A program made the translations under genes and the position numbers. A stretch of 64,000 nucleotides of DNA from positions 62,001 to 126,000 of the forward strand of contig NZ_MSXW01000022.1 in the NCBI RefSeq assembly GCF_001945445.1, written 5' to 3'. Of this stretch, positions 1-10,299 are shown in pieces. The notes below the pieces were generated by a model that was not told the DNA's origin, did no database searches, and saw nothing but the letters and a program-made list of their open reading frames with translations. The DNA is from Pseudomonas sp. PA27(2017). GTDB lineage: Bacteria; Pseudomonadota; Gammaproteobacteria; Pseudomonadales; Pseudomonadaceae. Numbering within the stretch: the first letter of the stretch is position 1; every line of letters begins with the position of its first letter.

Positions 1-1
1 G

Positions 2-772
<771 letters not shown>

Positions 773-966
773 CGCCGACACGGGTAGGCTCAGCGGCCTG
801 CGACCGAGCAACTAGTTAGCTTGCTAACAATATCATTTTCCATGATATCTACTAACGAGACCATCAATTTCCGCCGCTTCGCCTTTGCTGGTCATATGAG
901 TCCACCAGGCAACCAAATCGAATAGGTCGATCCGGTTGCCGGCAATCGAACATCGAGGACTCCACC

Positions 967-1230
967 ATGAAAGTTGCAACCGCTGTCACCGCTCTGCTTT
1001 CCAGTCTCGCTCCAGCCGTGTTCGCCGCTGACATCCAGGCCAAGCCCGGTGCCGGCCTGCCGACCGAGGAATACCACTACGGCATGAAGGTCGACGTACA
1101 GAAAGTGCTGTACCGCACCGACGTTTCCGACAAGCGAGGCGTGGTGCCGGTGATCATGGTCTACACCGACAGCCAGGGCGAAACCCACAAGATGCGCTTT
1201 CTCGAGTGGGGCGGCCGTTACGATGGTTGA
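967..1230 (+). CDS. Small exported DUF2790 family protein
   Basis: An 87-residue protein with a clear Sec signal peptide (about residues 1-20, cleavage after VFA) and a short mature domain containing EEYHYGMKVDVQKV and VVPVIMVYTDSQGE. I recognise this as the DUF2790 family of small periplasmic proteins frequent in Pseudomonas; their function is unknown. A GAGGA ribosome-binding site lies 7 nt before the ATG. The 194 nt upstream carry no gene; they are AT-richer than the surroundings around 815-870 and could hold the promoter. It is a single gene facing the convergent FemAB-like gene. Confidence 0.8.
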   Translation: MKVATAVTALLSSLAPAVFAADIQAKPGAGLPTEEYHYGMKVDVQKVLYRTDVSDKRGVVPVIMVYTDSQGETHKMRFLEWGGRYDG

Positions 1231-1278
1231 CCCGGTGCGTGCCGCGCTGCGGGCAACTGCAGCGCGCAGCGCTATCGT

Positions 1279-2403
1279 TCAGTCCTGCCGATAAGGCAAT
1301 AGCTCCCGCGCCTGCTCGGCATAGGCCAGAACCCCCACCCGCTCCTCCCGCAGAAAGCCCGCCACCGCATCGCGCAGCCCGTCATGCACCAGGTAGTGCC
1401 ATGAATGGGTGATGGTTGGCTCGAAGCCACGAATCAGCTTGTGCTCACCCTGAGCCCCCGCATCGAAACGCTGCAGCCCGAGCGTGATCGCCTGCTCCAT
1501 GCCCTGGTAGAAACAGGTTTCGAAGTGCAGCCGGTCGAACTCGGCCAGGCAACCCCAATAGCGTCCATACAGGCTGCCGCCGCCCTGCAGGCTGAAGGCC
1601 ATGGCCACTGGCTGCGTACCGCGGCAGGCCAACACCACACGAATCGCCTCGGGCATGCGCTCGGCCAGCAGGCTGAAGAAGTCGCGGGTCAGATAGGGCC
1701 GCTGTCCGCGAACATGGTAGGTGTTGGCGTAGCAGTGATAAACGAAATCCCACTCCGCCTCGCTCAACTGGTGTCCTTCACGCCAGTCGAAGGCGATGCC
1801 CTGCCCGGCCACCTGCTCGCGCTCCTTGCGCATTTGCTTGCGCTTGCGAGAACTCAAGGTATCGAGAAAATCCTGAAAGTCCCGGTAGCCGCGGTTGTGC
1901 CAGTGGAACTGGCAGCCCAGGCGCTGCAACCAGCCGTCACGCCCCTGCATCACCGCATCGCCCGCCGCATCGGTGAAATTCACGTGCAGGCTGGAAAGCC
2001 CCTGCGCTTCGAGACTCGCGGTGATGCCATCGAGCAGTTGCCCGGCCGCTTCGGGCGCGCCCAGCAGGCGTTGGCCCGTCACCGGAGAAAAGGGAATGGC
2101 GCCCAGGAGTTTAGGGTAATAGCCGATTCCAGCACGACGACAGGCATCGGCCCAGCCGTGATCGAATACGTACTCGCCCTGGGAGTGGTACTTCACATAG
2201 GCCGGCAACGCCGCCAGTGGCTGGCCATCGGCGTCGAGCAGTACCTGATGGGCAGCCTGCCAGCCGCTACGCCCACCTACGCTGCCGCTGTCTTCGAGCG
2301 TAGATAGAAAAGCGTGGCGCAAGAATGGCTGGGGTTCGCTGAGCAGGCCGTCCCAGGTAGTGGCGGCGAGATCCTTGAGGGAGTGCAGGCTGTAAACGGG
2401 CAT
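1279..2403 (-). CDS. DUF482/COG3146 FemAB-like GNAT N-acyltransferase
   Basis: A 374-residue cytoplasmic protein of the DUF482 (COG3146) family, predicted 'peptidogalycan biosynthesis' acyltransferases with a GNAT fold. Family-like stretches include AALPAYVKYHSQGEYVFDHG (about 64-83), the basic segment SSRKRKQMRKEREQ near the middle, and LYGRYWGC...LHFETCFYQGM...GAQGEHKLIRGF in the C-terminal half. The substrate is unknown; FemX-type proteins transfer aminoacyl groups, but this has not been shown for the family. The start ATG has only a weak ribosome-binding site. It is a single gene followed at its 5' side by the porin terminator. Confidence 0.8.
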   Translation of the reverse strand: MPVYSLHSLKDLAATTWDGLLSEPQPFLRHAFLSTLEDSGSVGGRSGWQAAHQVLLDADGQPLAALPAYVKYHSQGEYVFDHGWADACRRAGIGYYPKLLGAIPFSPVTGQRLLGAPEAAGQLLDGITASLEAQGLSSLHVNFTDAAGDAVMQGRDGWLQRLGCQFHWHNRGYRDFQDFLDTLSSRKRKQMRKEREQVAGQGIAFDWREGHQLSEAEWDFVYHCYANTYHVRGQRPYLTRDFFSLLAERMPEAIRVVLACRGTQPVAMAFSLQGGGSLYGRYWGCLAEFDRLHFETCFYQGMEQAITLGLQRFDAGAQGEHKLIRGFEPTITHSWHYLVHDGLRDAVAGFLREERVGVLAYAEQARELLPYRQD

Positions 2404-2455
2404 CGGTTATATCCGCGGGCATTCAGCGCACACTATATCGCCAAGCAGGCGGCCA

Positions 2456-2481
2456 ATAAAAAACCCCGCCGAAGCGGGGTT
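2456..2481 (-). terminator. Rho-independent terminator of the porin gene
   Basis: An 8-bp perfect stem AACCCCGC (2462-2469) / GCGGGGTT (2474-2481) with a 4-nt loop. It is followed on the minus strand by a T-run, about 30 nt beyond the porin stop codon. Confidence 0.85.
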
Positions 2482-2511
2482 CAAGGGAGCACCACGTTTG
2501 AAAGGTGTTGC

Positions 2512-3840
2512 TTAGAACGCGTATTGGGCGCGGAAGACGAAACCGTCGCCGCTGTCGTCGCCAGTACGGACGCCTGTGGTAGAAGCGTTGTAAACGTTCT
2601 CGGTATTGGCCCTGACGTACACGCCGCTGATTTTCACCGCTTCGTTGACGTACCAGTTGACGCCCAGGTTGTGCACTTTGGCTTCCAGGTCACCGACATC
2701 ACGGGTAGCGGAAGCGGTCACCAGGTTGTCGTCTTCGACATTGATGCTGTCATAGCGATAGAACACTTCCCACGCACCGATCTGCTTGTTCTCAGGCTTG
2801 ATGGCGTCGAACTTGCCCAGCTTGTAGCCACGGGATTCGCCGGTCAGGGTGTAGGCGGCCTGAACGTAATAACCGTCCGCTTTGATGTCCTGGAAGGCAG
2901 AGGAGTCAGATTTCAGCTTGCGCTTCATGTACTCACCCTGGATCGACAGCGGGCCCATTGCCCAGGCAGCCTCCAGACCCAGGGCGGTATCGTCGTCGTA
3001 GGAGCCAGCGACGGTGTTGTTGGCGCCCGCGAATACAACGCGGTTGCCGTTGGTGCCGGCGTCGTTACCACCGGTGGTTTCCACGCCACGCATGCCCAGG
3101 CGGCTACGGAAGCGTGTATCGATCACCGAGTCGGATACATCGCGGCGAGCGGCGTTGAAGCCCAGGTGCAGCACGTTGCCGGCGTCGTGCAGGGGTGCGA
3201 ATACACCGCGCAGGTTGACTTGTTTGTTGCTGTCGCCATCGGTGTCGTTGTTGTCCTTGGCGAACAGACCACCGGACAGGTAGACCGAATCACCGATGGT
3301 GCTGGAGGCCTGGATACCCATGCCGTTCTGGTGGCCGTTGGCCCAGTCGATCACGTCGTAGAAAGCGTTACGCTCCTGGGCAGTTACCCACTTGGAGCTG
3401 GTGGCCTTCTCCAGACCGAACTCGGGATCGAAGCGACCGACCTTGATGGAAACCGGCTTGAAGCCGTTGTAGGCGATGGACGCCTCGTCGAAGTAGCCGT
3501 CGTCCGAGCTACCGGAGTTGTGCGAGAAGTCGTAGTTCAGGGTGTAGGCCCAATCGGTGAAGGCGACACCGGACACTTCCAGGAAAGCACGGCGGAAGTA
3601 GGCCGCGTCGGCGCTGTCGCCGTTACGGGTGTAGATACCGTCGAACGAGCTGTAGTCAGCCTGCAGACGACCACCGATCTTGAAACCGAATGCCTTGTCG
3701 GTGGTAGCGACCTCGAGGCCGCCCTTGGTTTTGACCACGATGTCAGCGCCGTCGGTGGTGACGGTGCCGGCGAAAGCCTGGGCGGAAACGGCCAGAGCCA
3801 GGGCGCTGGCTGCGAAACCGGCGAAGTGCTTACGGATCAT
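2512..3840 (-). CDS. OprP/OprO-type phosphate/polyphosphate-selective porin
   Basis: A 442-residue outer-membrane porin of the 'phosphate-selective porin O and P' family. It has a signal peptide with cleavage after AQAFA (about residue 24), a 16-strand-like alternating pattern, and ends in the aromatic beta-barrel signature AQYAF. Family landmarks are [26 protein letters not shown] and [18 protein letters not shown]. Substrate specificity (phosphate, polyphosphate or another anion) cannot be decided. The 261-nt upstream region contains two CTGTCA hexamers on the minus strand, but they are not in the 11-nt spacing of a Pho box, so phosphate control is not supported here. Confidence 0.88.
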   Translation of the reverse strand: MIRKHFAGFAASALALAVSAQAFAGTVTTDGADIVVKTKGGLEVATTDKAFGFKIGGRLQADYSSFDGIYTRNGDSADAAYFRRAFLEVSGVAFTDWAYTLNYDFSHNSGSSDDGYFDEASIAYNGFKPVSIKVGRFDPEFGLEKATSSKWVTAQERNAFYDVIDWANGHQNGMGIQASSTIGDSVYLSGGLFAKDNNDTDGDSNKQVNLRGVFAPLHDAGNVLHLGFNAARRDVSDSVIDTRFRSRLGMRGVETTGGNDAGTNGNRVVFAGANNTVAGSYDDDTALGLEAAWAMGPLSIQGEYMKRKLKSDSSAFQDIKADGYYVQAAYTLTGESRGYKLGKFDAIKPENKQIGAWEVFYRYDSINVEDDNLVTASATRDVGDLEAKVHNLGVNWYVNEAVKISGVYVRANTENVYNASTTGVRTGDDSGDGFVFRAQYAF

Positions 3841-4101
3841 CGAGAATTCCCCTAATTGAACTTAAGTGCTGAAAAACACCCGAGCCTTGGGCTCGTTCGT
3901 GCTGGGGGAATCTTCGCGGCGACTTATTTCAGCGCAGTTGCTGATATATAAATATTTGGTGACAGGGGAACTTTTTAGTCGCTTTGAATATAAAGCTTGA
4001 CAGCGAAGCGCTCAGCCGAGTAGCTGAACCCGCTGCATAGTGCGTACTAGAGGGGTTGCGGACGTGAAGCAGGCGGCACCTTGCATGCCGCCTTCATGCG
4101 C

Positions 4102-5226
4102 TCAGCGCTTGCGCAGAATCACGCTACCGATCGAATAACCGGCACCGAAGGAGCTCAGCACGCCCAGCGAGCCTGACGGCAGATCATCCTGATTCTTGTG
4201 CAGGGCAATCACCGAACCGGCAGAACTGGTGTTGGCGTAGGTATCGAGAATCACCGGTGCCTCGTCGGCCTCCGGGTCGCGCCCCAAGAGCTTGCGGGCA
4301 ATCAGCTGGTTCATGTTGAGGTTGGCCTGGTGCAGCCAGAAGCGTTTCACGTCCGCCACATTCAGGCCGTTTTCCTGCAGGTGAGCGGCGATCAGCTCAG
4401 CGACCATCGGGCAGACTTCCTTGAACACCTTGCGCCCTTCCTGCACGAACAGCTTGTCGCGGGAGGTCTGAACGCCGTCTTCAGCGGCACGATTGAGAAA
4501 ACCGAAGTTGTTGCGGATGTTATTGGAGAACTGGGTCAGCAGCTTGGTGCCGACCACCTCGAATTGATGGCCCGAGGTGGCCAGGTCGGCGCGCTCGAGC
4601 ACCACTGCGGTGGCCGCATCGCCAAAGATGAAGTGGCTGTCACGGTCGCGGAAATTCAGGTGCCCGGTGCAGATCTCCGGGTTGACCATCAGGATCGCCC
4701 GCGCCTGGCCGAGCTGAATGCTGTTGGCCGCGGCCTGGATGCCGAAGGTCGCCGAGGAACAGGCCACGTTCATGTCGAAGCCGAAGCCCTGGATACCCAG
4801 CGCCGCCTGCACTTCGATGGCCACCGCCGGGTAGGCGCGCTGCAGGTTGGAACAGGCGACGATCACCCCGTCGATGTCCGCAGCGCTCTTGCCGGCCCGA
4901 GCCAGCGCCTCTTTGGCCGCCGCCACCGACATCTCGCAGAGAATGCCCCACTGCTCGTTATTGCGTTCAGGGATGAAAGGCACCATACGCTGCGGATCGA
5001 GAATGCCCTGCTTGTCGATCACGAAACGGCTCTTGATGCCCGAAGCCTTTTCGATGAAGGCGCTGTTCGACTCGCTCAGCGCCTCGACCTCGCCACGCTC
5101 GATGGCGTCGGCGTTGTCGCTGTTGAATTGCTGCACGTAGGCATTGAAGGACGCCACCAACTCGTCGTTGGAAATGCTGTTGGCCGGCGTAAACAGGCCG
5201 GTACCGCTGATGACGACGTTATGCAC
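4102..5226 (-). CDS. Beta-ketoacyl-ACP synthase III (FabH-like, PA3286 type)
   Basis: A thiolase-fold condensing enzyme of the KAS III family. It has the catalytic cysteine in NVACSSATFG, the histidine in FWLHQANLNM and the asparagine in YANTSSAGS, giving an intact Cys-His-Asn triad. It matches the size of P. aeruginosa PA3286 (about 373 residues), which condenses acyl-CoA from beta-oxidation with malonyl-ACP to prime fatty acid synthesis; that role is inferred from the family. The start is chosen at the GTG of VHNVVISG because AAGGGGA lies 6 nt before it. An in-frame extension to 5277 adds 17 low-complexity residues without family similarity. It appears monocistronic. Confidence 0.88.
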   Translation of the reverse strand: MHNVVISGTGLFTPANSISNDELVASFNAYVQQFNSDNADAIERGEVEALSESNSAFIEKASGIKSRFVIDKQGILDPQRMVPFIPERNNEQWGILCEMSVAAAKEALARAGKSAADIDGVIVACSNLQRAYPAVAIEVQAALGIQGFGFDMNVACSSATFGIQAAANSIQLGQARAILMVNPEICTGHLNFRDRDSHFIFGDAATAVVLERADLATSGHQFEVVGTKLLTQFSNNIRNNFGFLNRAAEDGVQTSRDKLFVQEGRKVFKEVCPMVAELIAAHLQENGLNVADVKRFWLHQANLNMNQLIARKLLGRDPEADEAPVILDTYANTSSAGSVIALHKNQDDLPSGSLGVLSSFGAGYSIGSVILRKR

Positions 5227-5440
5227 GCTGCTTCCCCTTGTTGTTGTGGCCATTGCCGGGCTGACCGCCTGCGGCACCAGGACGCGGCAGGTGGTCGACC
5301 GTATCGTTGTCCGCGCTCACAGGCGGCCAAGTGTGCCACAGCCAAAAGGGTCACGCCCATCGGGCAGGTGGGCTGCAGCCCACAAAAAGCAGCGCTTGCC
5401 GGGTAAGCGCCGGGGAAATCCGCTACTGACCTGGCCGGGC

Positions 5441-6187
5441 TCAGGCGCCACCGTTGATGCGCTGGAATGCCTCGTCGGACCGCCCTTCACGCTCGGCCAG
5501 CCGCTGGAAGCGGGCACGCTCGACGATGATTTCGTCCGCCACCGGCTGCTTCGCGAACAGCGCCATCACTTCATCTACGAACGCCTCCAGCGGCATGTAT
5601 CCCTCACGGGTGGCCTGTCCGGGCGTAAGCTCGGTCTGCACTGCCGGCGGCGCCAGTTCGATGACCCGAACCTTGCCCGCCAATTGATGCCGGAGCGACT
5701 GACTGTAAATGTGAATCGCCGCCTTGGTGGCGCTGTACACCGCCGCATCGGCCCGAGGCACGAATGCCAGCCCCGAGGAAACATTGACGATGACGCCCGC
5801 ATCCTGGCGTTTCAGGTGTTCGACCAGCGCGTTGTTCAGGCGGATGGGGCCCAGGAGGTTGGTGATGACCTGAGCCTCGGCGTCGGCCAGGTCCGACTCG
5901 GTACCGACATCGTCGATGTGCATGATGCCCGCGTTGTTGATCACGCCATTGAGATTCGCGAAGCGCTTGGTGATCTCCCTGGCAAAATCGCGAATCGCTT
6001 CTGCATCTGCCACGTCCAGGGTCATGGCATGCATGCCTTCTCGCCCGGCGATGGTTTCCTGCAGAGTGTCCAGATGACGGCCGGTGACGATCACGGTATT
6101 GCCCAGCGCATGAAAACGCAGCGCCAGCTCGCGGCCGATGCCAGAACCACCGCCGGTGATCAACAGAGTATTACCCGATGCTTTCAT
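5441..6187 (-). CDS. SDR family oxidoreductase (DltE-like)
   Basis: A classical short-chain dehydrogenase of 248 residues. The nucleotide-binding motif TGGGSGIG is at about residues 11-18, NNAG follows the central strand, and the active site is YSATK with the preceding serine in VSSGLAF. The C-terminal half resembles DltE-like SDRs that use NAD(P)H; the substrate is unknown. The ATG at 6187 is preferred because GAGAGG lies 7 nt upstream; the ATG at 6193 is too close to it. It is divergent from an HxlR regulator, a common arrangement in which the regulator senses a reactive carbonyl or quinone and controls the reductase. About 160 nt separate it from the upstream KAS III gene, with no gene seen there. 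Confidence 0.88.
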   Translation of the reverse strand: MKASGNTLLITGGGSGIGRELALRFHALGNTVIVTGRHLDTLQETIAGREGMHAMTLDVADAEAIRDFAREITKRFANLNGVINNAGIMHIDDVGTESDLADAEAQVITNLLGPIRLNNALVEHLKRQDAGVIVNVSSGLAFVPRADAAVYSATKAAIHIYSQSLRHQLAGKVRVIELAPPAVQTELTPGQATREGYMPLEAFVDEVMALFAKQPVADEIIVERARFQRLAEREGRSDEAFQRINGGA

Positions 6188-6357
6188 GGTCATGCCTCTC
6201 GGTTGGTTGCTCGGTACGCACGAGCGCCATGTGACTCGCGACGATCTGGCATCCCAACTGTTGGAGCACGCTGGATGCGAAAAGGTCGAGCCAACATGTC
6301 CCTTTTACGAATGGTCGGTTCGATATTCGACGCCAGCTTATGACGACCACTTACCTG

Positions 6358-6387
6358 CCGAAAGTAGGCACCCGAAAGTGCTATACA
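6358..6387. promoter_or_regulatory. Candidate HxlR operator/promoter between the SDR and HxlR genes
   Basis: The octamer CCGAAAGT occurs twice as a direct repeat (6358-6365 and 6372-6379, 14-nt period) immediately before TATACA (6382-6387), a plausible -10 for the plus-strand regulator. Overlapping half-sites ACTT...AAGT also occur, as in known HxlR/YodB sites. Inference only. Confidence 0.4.
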
Positions 6388-6418
6388 CACCTGAGGGTAA
6401 CTATCGAATGGTGAAGCC

Positions 6419-6838
6419 ATGTCCACGGATGAAAAACGTCATCGAGAAACGCGCGAGCAGTTGAGAGCCACTGCCCCGCTGGAGCCTCGCGTGGCCGAAC
6501 TGGTCAACGGCGTGATCGCCCGGGTAGCTGACAAATGGACGATGATCATTCTCGACGTGCTCGCCGAGCACGGCGAGACACGCTTTGTGCAACTGCAACG
6601 ACAGGTGGGCGGTATCAGTCAGAAGATGCTCACGCAGACACTGCGCGACATGGAGCGCGAAGGCCTGGTGATAAGGACGGTGCACGCCGAGGTACCACCG
6701 CGGGTGGAATATCGCCTGACCGATCTGGGCCTGAACCTAGGCGAGGCGTTTTGCGGGGTGTGGATCTGGGCGCAGGATAATCTCGACACCATCGAGCGCG
6801 CCCGAGACGCATTCGACCAGCGCAAAGCGAAGCGCTGA
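6419..6838 (+). CDS. HxlR family winged-helix transcriptional regulator
   Basis: A 139-residue DNA-binding protein with the HxlR signature: VINGVIARVADKWTMIILDVL-like helix, then RFVQLQRQVGGISQKMLTQTLRDMEREGLV (recognition helix and wing) and VEYRLTDLGLNL. Such proteins act as dimers that sense aldehydes, quinones or oxidants, often via an N-terminal cysteine. No cysteine is seen in the first 45 residues here, so redox sensing by that route is unlikely. GGTGAA precedes the ATG. It is divergent from the SDR gene, which is its probable target. The GC-rich convergent end faces the quinone oxidoreductase gene. Confidence 0.88.
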   Translation: MSTDEKRHRETREQLRATAPLEPRVAELVNGVIARVADKWTMIILDVLAEHGETRFVQLQRQVGGISQKMLTQTLRDMEREGLVIRTVHAEVPPRVEYRLTDLGLNLGEAFCGVWIWAQDNLDTIERARDAFDQRKAKR

Positions 6839-6872
6839 GGCGGCCGTCGCCCCTCAACCGGGAACGGCCGCC
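6839..6872. terminator. Hairpin between convergent hxlR-type and oxidoreductase genes
   Basis: Perfect 9-bp arms GGCGGCCGT (6839-6847) / ACGGCCGCC (6864-6872), placed exactly between two convergent stops. There is no T-tract, so termination is inferred from position and stem only. Confidence 0.45.
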
Positions 6873-6878
6873 GGCACG

Positions 6879-7847
6879 TCAGCTCAGGCTTTCATCGATG
6901 ACCAGCACCAGTTTGCCGTTGACCTGATTGCCTTCCAGGGTCGCGTAGGCCTCATGGGCCTCGGCGATCGGAAAGGTTCTGGCCAGCTGCGGCTTTAGGC
7001 GACCCTCACTGAACAGCGGCCACACGTGCTGGCGCAGGTCGCGCAGCAGTTCGGCCTTGAACAGATCGTCGCGGTTGCGCAGCGTCGAGCCGATCAGCTG
7101 GATGCGCTTGCCAAGCACCTGGGCCATGTCGATCTCGGCCTTGCGCCCGCCCATCAGGCCGATGTTCACCCAGCGGCCGTCGCGGGCCAGCAGCTTGAGA
7201 TTCAACGCGGCATAACTGGCACCGACCGGGTCGAGAATGACTTCGAACGGGCCGAAATCATCCGTCACGTTCAGGCCCTCCTTGTCACGAATCGCCCCGC
7301 CACTGGCCCCCAGGCTTTCGCAGTAGGCCAGGCGATCCTGCGAACCGACGGTCACCCAGCAGGTGCTGCCGAAGGCCTTGCACAGCTGGATGGCCGCCGA
7401 GCCAACACCACTGGCACCTGCGTGTAACAGCACCTTCTCACCGGGCTTCAGGCCGGCCAGCTGGAACAGGTTGAGCCAGGCGGTGGCGTACACCTCCGGC
7501 AGCGCCGCCGCCTCGTGCAGCGACAGGCCTTCTGGCACCGGCAGCACATGGCGCGCATCGACCACCACTTCTTCGGCCACGCCGCCGCCAGCCAGCAATG
7601 CGCAGACGCGATCACCCACCTGCCAGTCATCGCACCCGGCGCCCACTTCACTGACGATGCCCGCACATTCCAGGCCCAGCGTATCGCTGGCACCCGGCGG
7701 CGGCGGGTAGTTGCCGGCCAGTTGCAACAGGTCGGCGCGGTTCAGGCCCGCTGCCGCCACGCGAATGCGTACTTCCCCTACATCACAGGCAGGTGCGGGA
7801 CGATCGACCCATTCCACCTGCCCTTCAACGCCTTGCAATGCTTTCAC
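6879..7847 (-). CDS. NAD(P)H quinone oxidoreductase, PIG3 family
   Basis: A zinc-independent medium-chain dehydrogenase/reductase of 322 residues. It has the GroES-like N-terminal domain (AAGLNRADLLQLAGNYPPPPGA) and a Rossmann domain with HAGASGVGSAAIQL, followed by IGLMGGRKAEIDM and LRNRDDLFKAEL, typical of PIG3/p53-inducible quinone oxidoreductases. It should reduce quinones with NADPH in the cytosol. The GTG at 7847 is chosen because GGAGG lies 4 nt before it and the protein then begins VKALQG as in relatives; an upstream ATG at 7865 adds six residues and contains the ribosome-binding site. The gene is divergent from prc with about 130 nt between, the same order as PA3256-PA3257. Confidence 0.9.
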   Translation of the reverse strand: MKALQGVEGQVEWVDRPAPACDVGEVRIRVAAAGLNRADLLQLAGNYPPPPGASDTLGLECAGIVSEVGAGCDDWQVGDRVCALLAGGGVAEEVVVDARHVLPVPEGLSLHEAAALPEVYATAWLNLFQLAGLKPGEKVLLHAGASGVGSAAIQLCKAFGSTCWVTVGSQDRLAYCESLGASGGAIRDKEGLNVTDDFGPFEVILDPVGASYAALNLKLLARDGRWVNIGLMGGRKAEIDMAQVLGKRIQLIGSTLRNRDDLFKAELLRDLRQHVWPLFSEGRLKPQLARTFPIAEAHEAYATLEGNQVNGKLVLVIDESLS

Positions 7848-7975
7848 GGTGCCTCCATAGTGCATTTGAACCTGGCCCGTCGCTGAGCGACGGGCCTTTG
7901 CATTGCGCCAATGGAACCTGGCGCCCTCAAAGACGGCCTAATATGCGTTATCAACTGTCCCCACGTCGAATCAGC

Positions 7976-10066
7976 ATGAAGCGATCCTTTATCAGTGCCA
8001 CCCTGACCCTTGTACTCGGGCTGGGCGCCTTGCCCCTCGCCGCCAAAACCACCAAAGCCGATTCTTGGGAGTACCTGCAGCCCGATCGTGATCAGGTGAT
8101 CGCCAGCCTCAACGTGGTCGAATTGCTGCAGCGCCATCACTACAGCAAGCCTCCGTTGGACGACGCCCGTTCGGAAAAGATCTATCAGGGTTACCTGAAA
8201 ATGCTCGACCCGGCGCGCAGCTACTTCACCGCCGGCGACATCGCCGAATTCGACCGCTGGAAGGACAAGTTCGACGACTTCCTGAAAAAGGGTGATCTGG
8301 AACCCGGCTTCGCGATCTACAAGCGCCAGCTCGAACGTCAGCAGGACCGCCTGAACTACGTGCAGGGCCTGTTGGCCAAGGGCGTCGACAAGATCGACTT
8401 CACCGTTGACGAAAGCCTGCTGGTCGACCGCGAGAAAGCCCCGTGGGCCAAGGACGTCGCCGAACTCGACGACCTGTGGCGCAAGCGCCTGAAAGACGAA
8501 GTGCTGCGCCTGAAACTCGCTGGCAAGGAACCCAAGGCGATCCAGGAACTGCTCACCAAACGCTACAAGGCACAGCAGGCGCGCCTGCAGCAGACCCGCA
8601 GCGAAGACGTGTTCCAGGCATACATCAACGCCTTCGCCATGACCTACGATCCGCACACCAACTACCTGTCGCCGGACAGCGCGGAAAACTTCGACATCAA
8701 CATGAGCCTGTCCCTCGAGGGCATCGGCGCCGTGCTGCAGAGCGACAACGAACACGTCAAGGTGGTGCGCCTGGTACCGGCCGGCCCAGCCGAGAAGAGT
8801 AAGCAGATCTCGCCTGCCGACAAGATCGTCGGGGTTGGCCAGGGCGACGACGAAATCGTCGACGTGATCGGCTGGCGTCTCGATGAAGTGGTCAAGCTGA
8901 TCCGCGGCCCGAAAGGCTCGCGCGTGCGCCTGGAAGTGATCCCGGCCAGCAACGCACCGAATGACATGACCAGCCGGGTGGTGAGCATTACCCGTGAAGC
9001 GGTCAAGCTCGAAGAGCAGGCCGCCAAGAAATCGGTGCTCAAGGTCGATCAGGACGGCCGCTCCTACAAGCTGGGCGTGATCGAAATCCCGGCCTTCTAC
9101 CTGGACTTCAAGGCCTTCCGTGCGGGTGATCCCGACTACAAGAGCACCACGCGCGACGTCAAGAAGCTGATCACCGAACTGCAGGCCGAGAAGGTAGACG
9201 GCATCGTCATCGACCTGCGTAACAACGGCGGCGGCTCGCTGCAGGAAGCCACCGAACTGACCGGCCTGTTCATCGACAAAGGCCCTACCGTGCTGGTGCG
9301 CAACAGCGATGGCCGCGTGGACGTGCTGGCCGATGAGCAGGAGGGTGCCTTCTACAAAGGGCCAATGGCCGTGCTGGTCAACCGTCTGTCCGCCTCGGCT
9401 TCGGAGATCTTCGCCGGCGCCATGCAGGACTACCATCGTGCGCTGATCCTTGGTGGCCAGACCTTCGGCAAGGGCACCGTACAGACCATCCAGCCGCTCA
9501 ACCACGGCGAGCTGAAGCTGACCCTGGCCAAGTTCTACCGCGTATCTGGGCAGAGCACCCAGCACCGCGGCGTGGTGCCGGATATTTCCTACCCCGACGT
9601 GATGGACAACAAGGAAATCGGCGAAAGCGCGCTGCCCGAGGCCATGCCATGGGACAGCATCCGCCCGGCGATCAAGCCCGAGCTGGATCCGATCAAGCCG
9701 TTCCTCACCGAACTGAAGAACCGTTACGACAGCCGCACTGCGGATAACCCGGACTTCAACTTCGCCCGCGAGCGCCTGGCCCTGTCCCGCGAACTGATGG
9801 CCGAGAAGACCGTCAGCCTCAACGAAGCCAAGCGCCGTGCCCAGCAAGCCGATATCGAGAAGCGCCAGTTGGCGATCGAGAATGCTCGTCGCGTTGCCAA
9901 GGGCGAGGAGCCGCTCAAGGAGCTGAAGAAGGAAGACGAAGACGACGTGCTGGCGCAGGCCGAGGAAGACAAGAAGACCAAGCCGGAAGACGACGCCTAC
10001 CTGACAGAAACCGGACACATCCTGATCGACTACCTGAAGCTCAACACCCGCCTGGCCAAGCAGTGA
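7976..10066 (+). CDS. prc: Periplasmic carboxy-terminal (tail-specific) protease Prc
   Basis: A 696-residue S41 family protease. It starts with a signal peptide (MKRSF...LPLAA, cleavage about residue 22), followed by an N-terminal helical domain, a PDZ domain around 235-330 (SLSLEGIGAVLQ...GQGDDEIVDVIGWRLDEVVKLIRGPKGS) and the protease core. The catalytic residues align with E. coli Prc: Ser474 in SASASEIF, Asp485 in AMQDY and Lys499 in FGKGTVQ. The charged C-terminal tail (KKEDEDD...) is coiled/acidic. Prc trims periplasmic proteins with hydrophobic C-termini; in P. aeruginosa the homologue (AlgO) degrades MucA variants and affects alginate. The start is set at the signal-peptide Met; an ATG at 7943 is possible. 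A strong terminator follows. Confidence 0.93.
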   Translation: MKRSFISATLTLVLGLGALPLAAKTTKADSWEYLQPDRDQVIASLNVVELLQRHHYSKPPLDDARSEKIYQGYLKMLDPARSYFTAGDIAEFDRWKDKFDDFLKKGDLEPGFAIYKRQLERQQDRLNYVQGLLAKGVDKIDFTVDESLLVDREKAPWAKDVAELDDLWRKRLKDEVLRLKLAGKEPKAIQELLTKRYKAQQARLQQTRSEDVFQAYINAFAMTYDPHTNYLSPDSAENFDINMSLSLEGIGAVLQSDNEHVKVVRLVPAGPAEKSKQISPADKIVGVGQGDDEIVDVIGWRLDEVVKLIRGPKGSRVRLEVIPASNAPNDMTSRVVSITREAVKLEEQAAKKSVLKVDQDGRSYKLGVIEIPAFYLDFKAFRAGDPDYKSTTRDVKKLITELQAEKVDGIVIDLRNNGGGSLQEATELTGLFIDKGPTVLVRNSDGRVDVLADEQEGAFYKGPMAVLVNRLSASASEIFAGAMQDYHRALILGGQTFGKGTVQTIQPLNHGELKLTLAKFYRVSGQSTQHRGVVPDISYPDVMDNKEIGESALPEAMPWDSIRPAIKPELDPIKPFLTELKNRYDSRTADNPDFNFARERLALSRELMAEKTVSLNEAKRRAQQADIEKRQLAIENARRVAKGEEPLKELKKEDEDDVLAQAEEDKKTKPEDDAYLTETGHILIDYLKLNTRLAKQ

Positions 10067-10087
10067 TTGCTGGCCCGAAGTAAGCCG

Positions 10088-10117
10088 AAGGGCGTCTCCA
10101 CCGAGACGCCCTTTTTT
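10088..10117 (+). terminator. Rho-independent terminator of prc
   Basis: An 11-bp stem AAGGGCGTCTC (10088-10098) / GAGACGCCCTT (10103-10113) with a 4-nt loop, running into a T-run. Confidence 0.92.
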
Positions 10118-10299
10118 ATGGCCTTCCCGGATTGCCGGGACAACGCAGACCGTGTCAGAAAAGCATTGGTTTTTTGTTGACGCCCGACCCACTTCATCAA
10201 TCGGTCATCATTCTGTAGTCAAATCATGCGCATCTAGCGGGACGCATCTATCATGGCTAATAGCCATCTCCCGTTTTTCGATTTGCATAGAGATTCGCC

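Noticed and set aside
4071..4094. GGCGGC/GCCGCC hairpin after the KAS III gene as a terminator
   Set aside because: Six-base arms, a long loop and no T-tract; too weak to annotate.
3841..4101. Pho box upstream of the OprP-like porin
   Set aside because: Two CTGTCA hexamers exist on the minus strand but are 38 nt apart, not in the 11-nt phase of a PhoB site.
7844..10192. Long open frame (782 codons) opposite prc
   Set aside because: High-GC antisense shadow of prc; residues show no family features and there is no ribosome-binding site.
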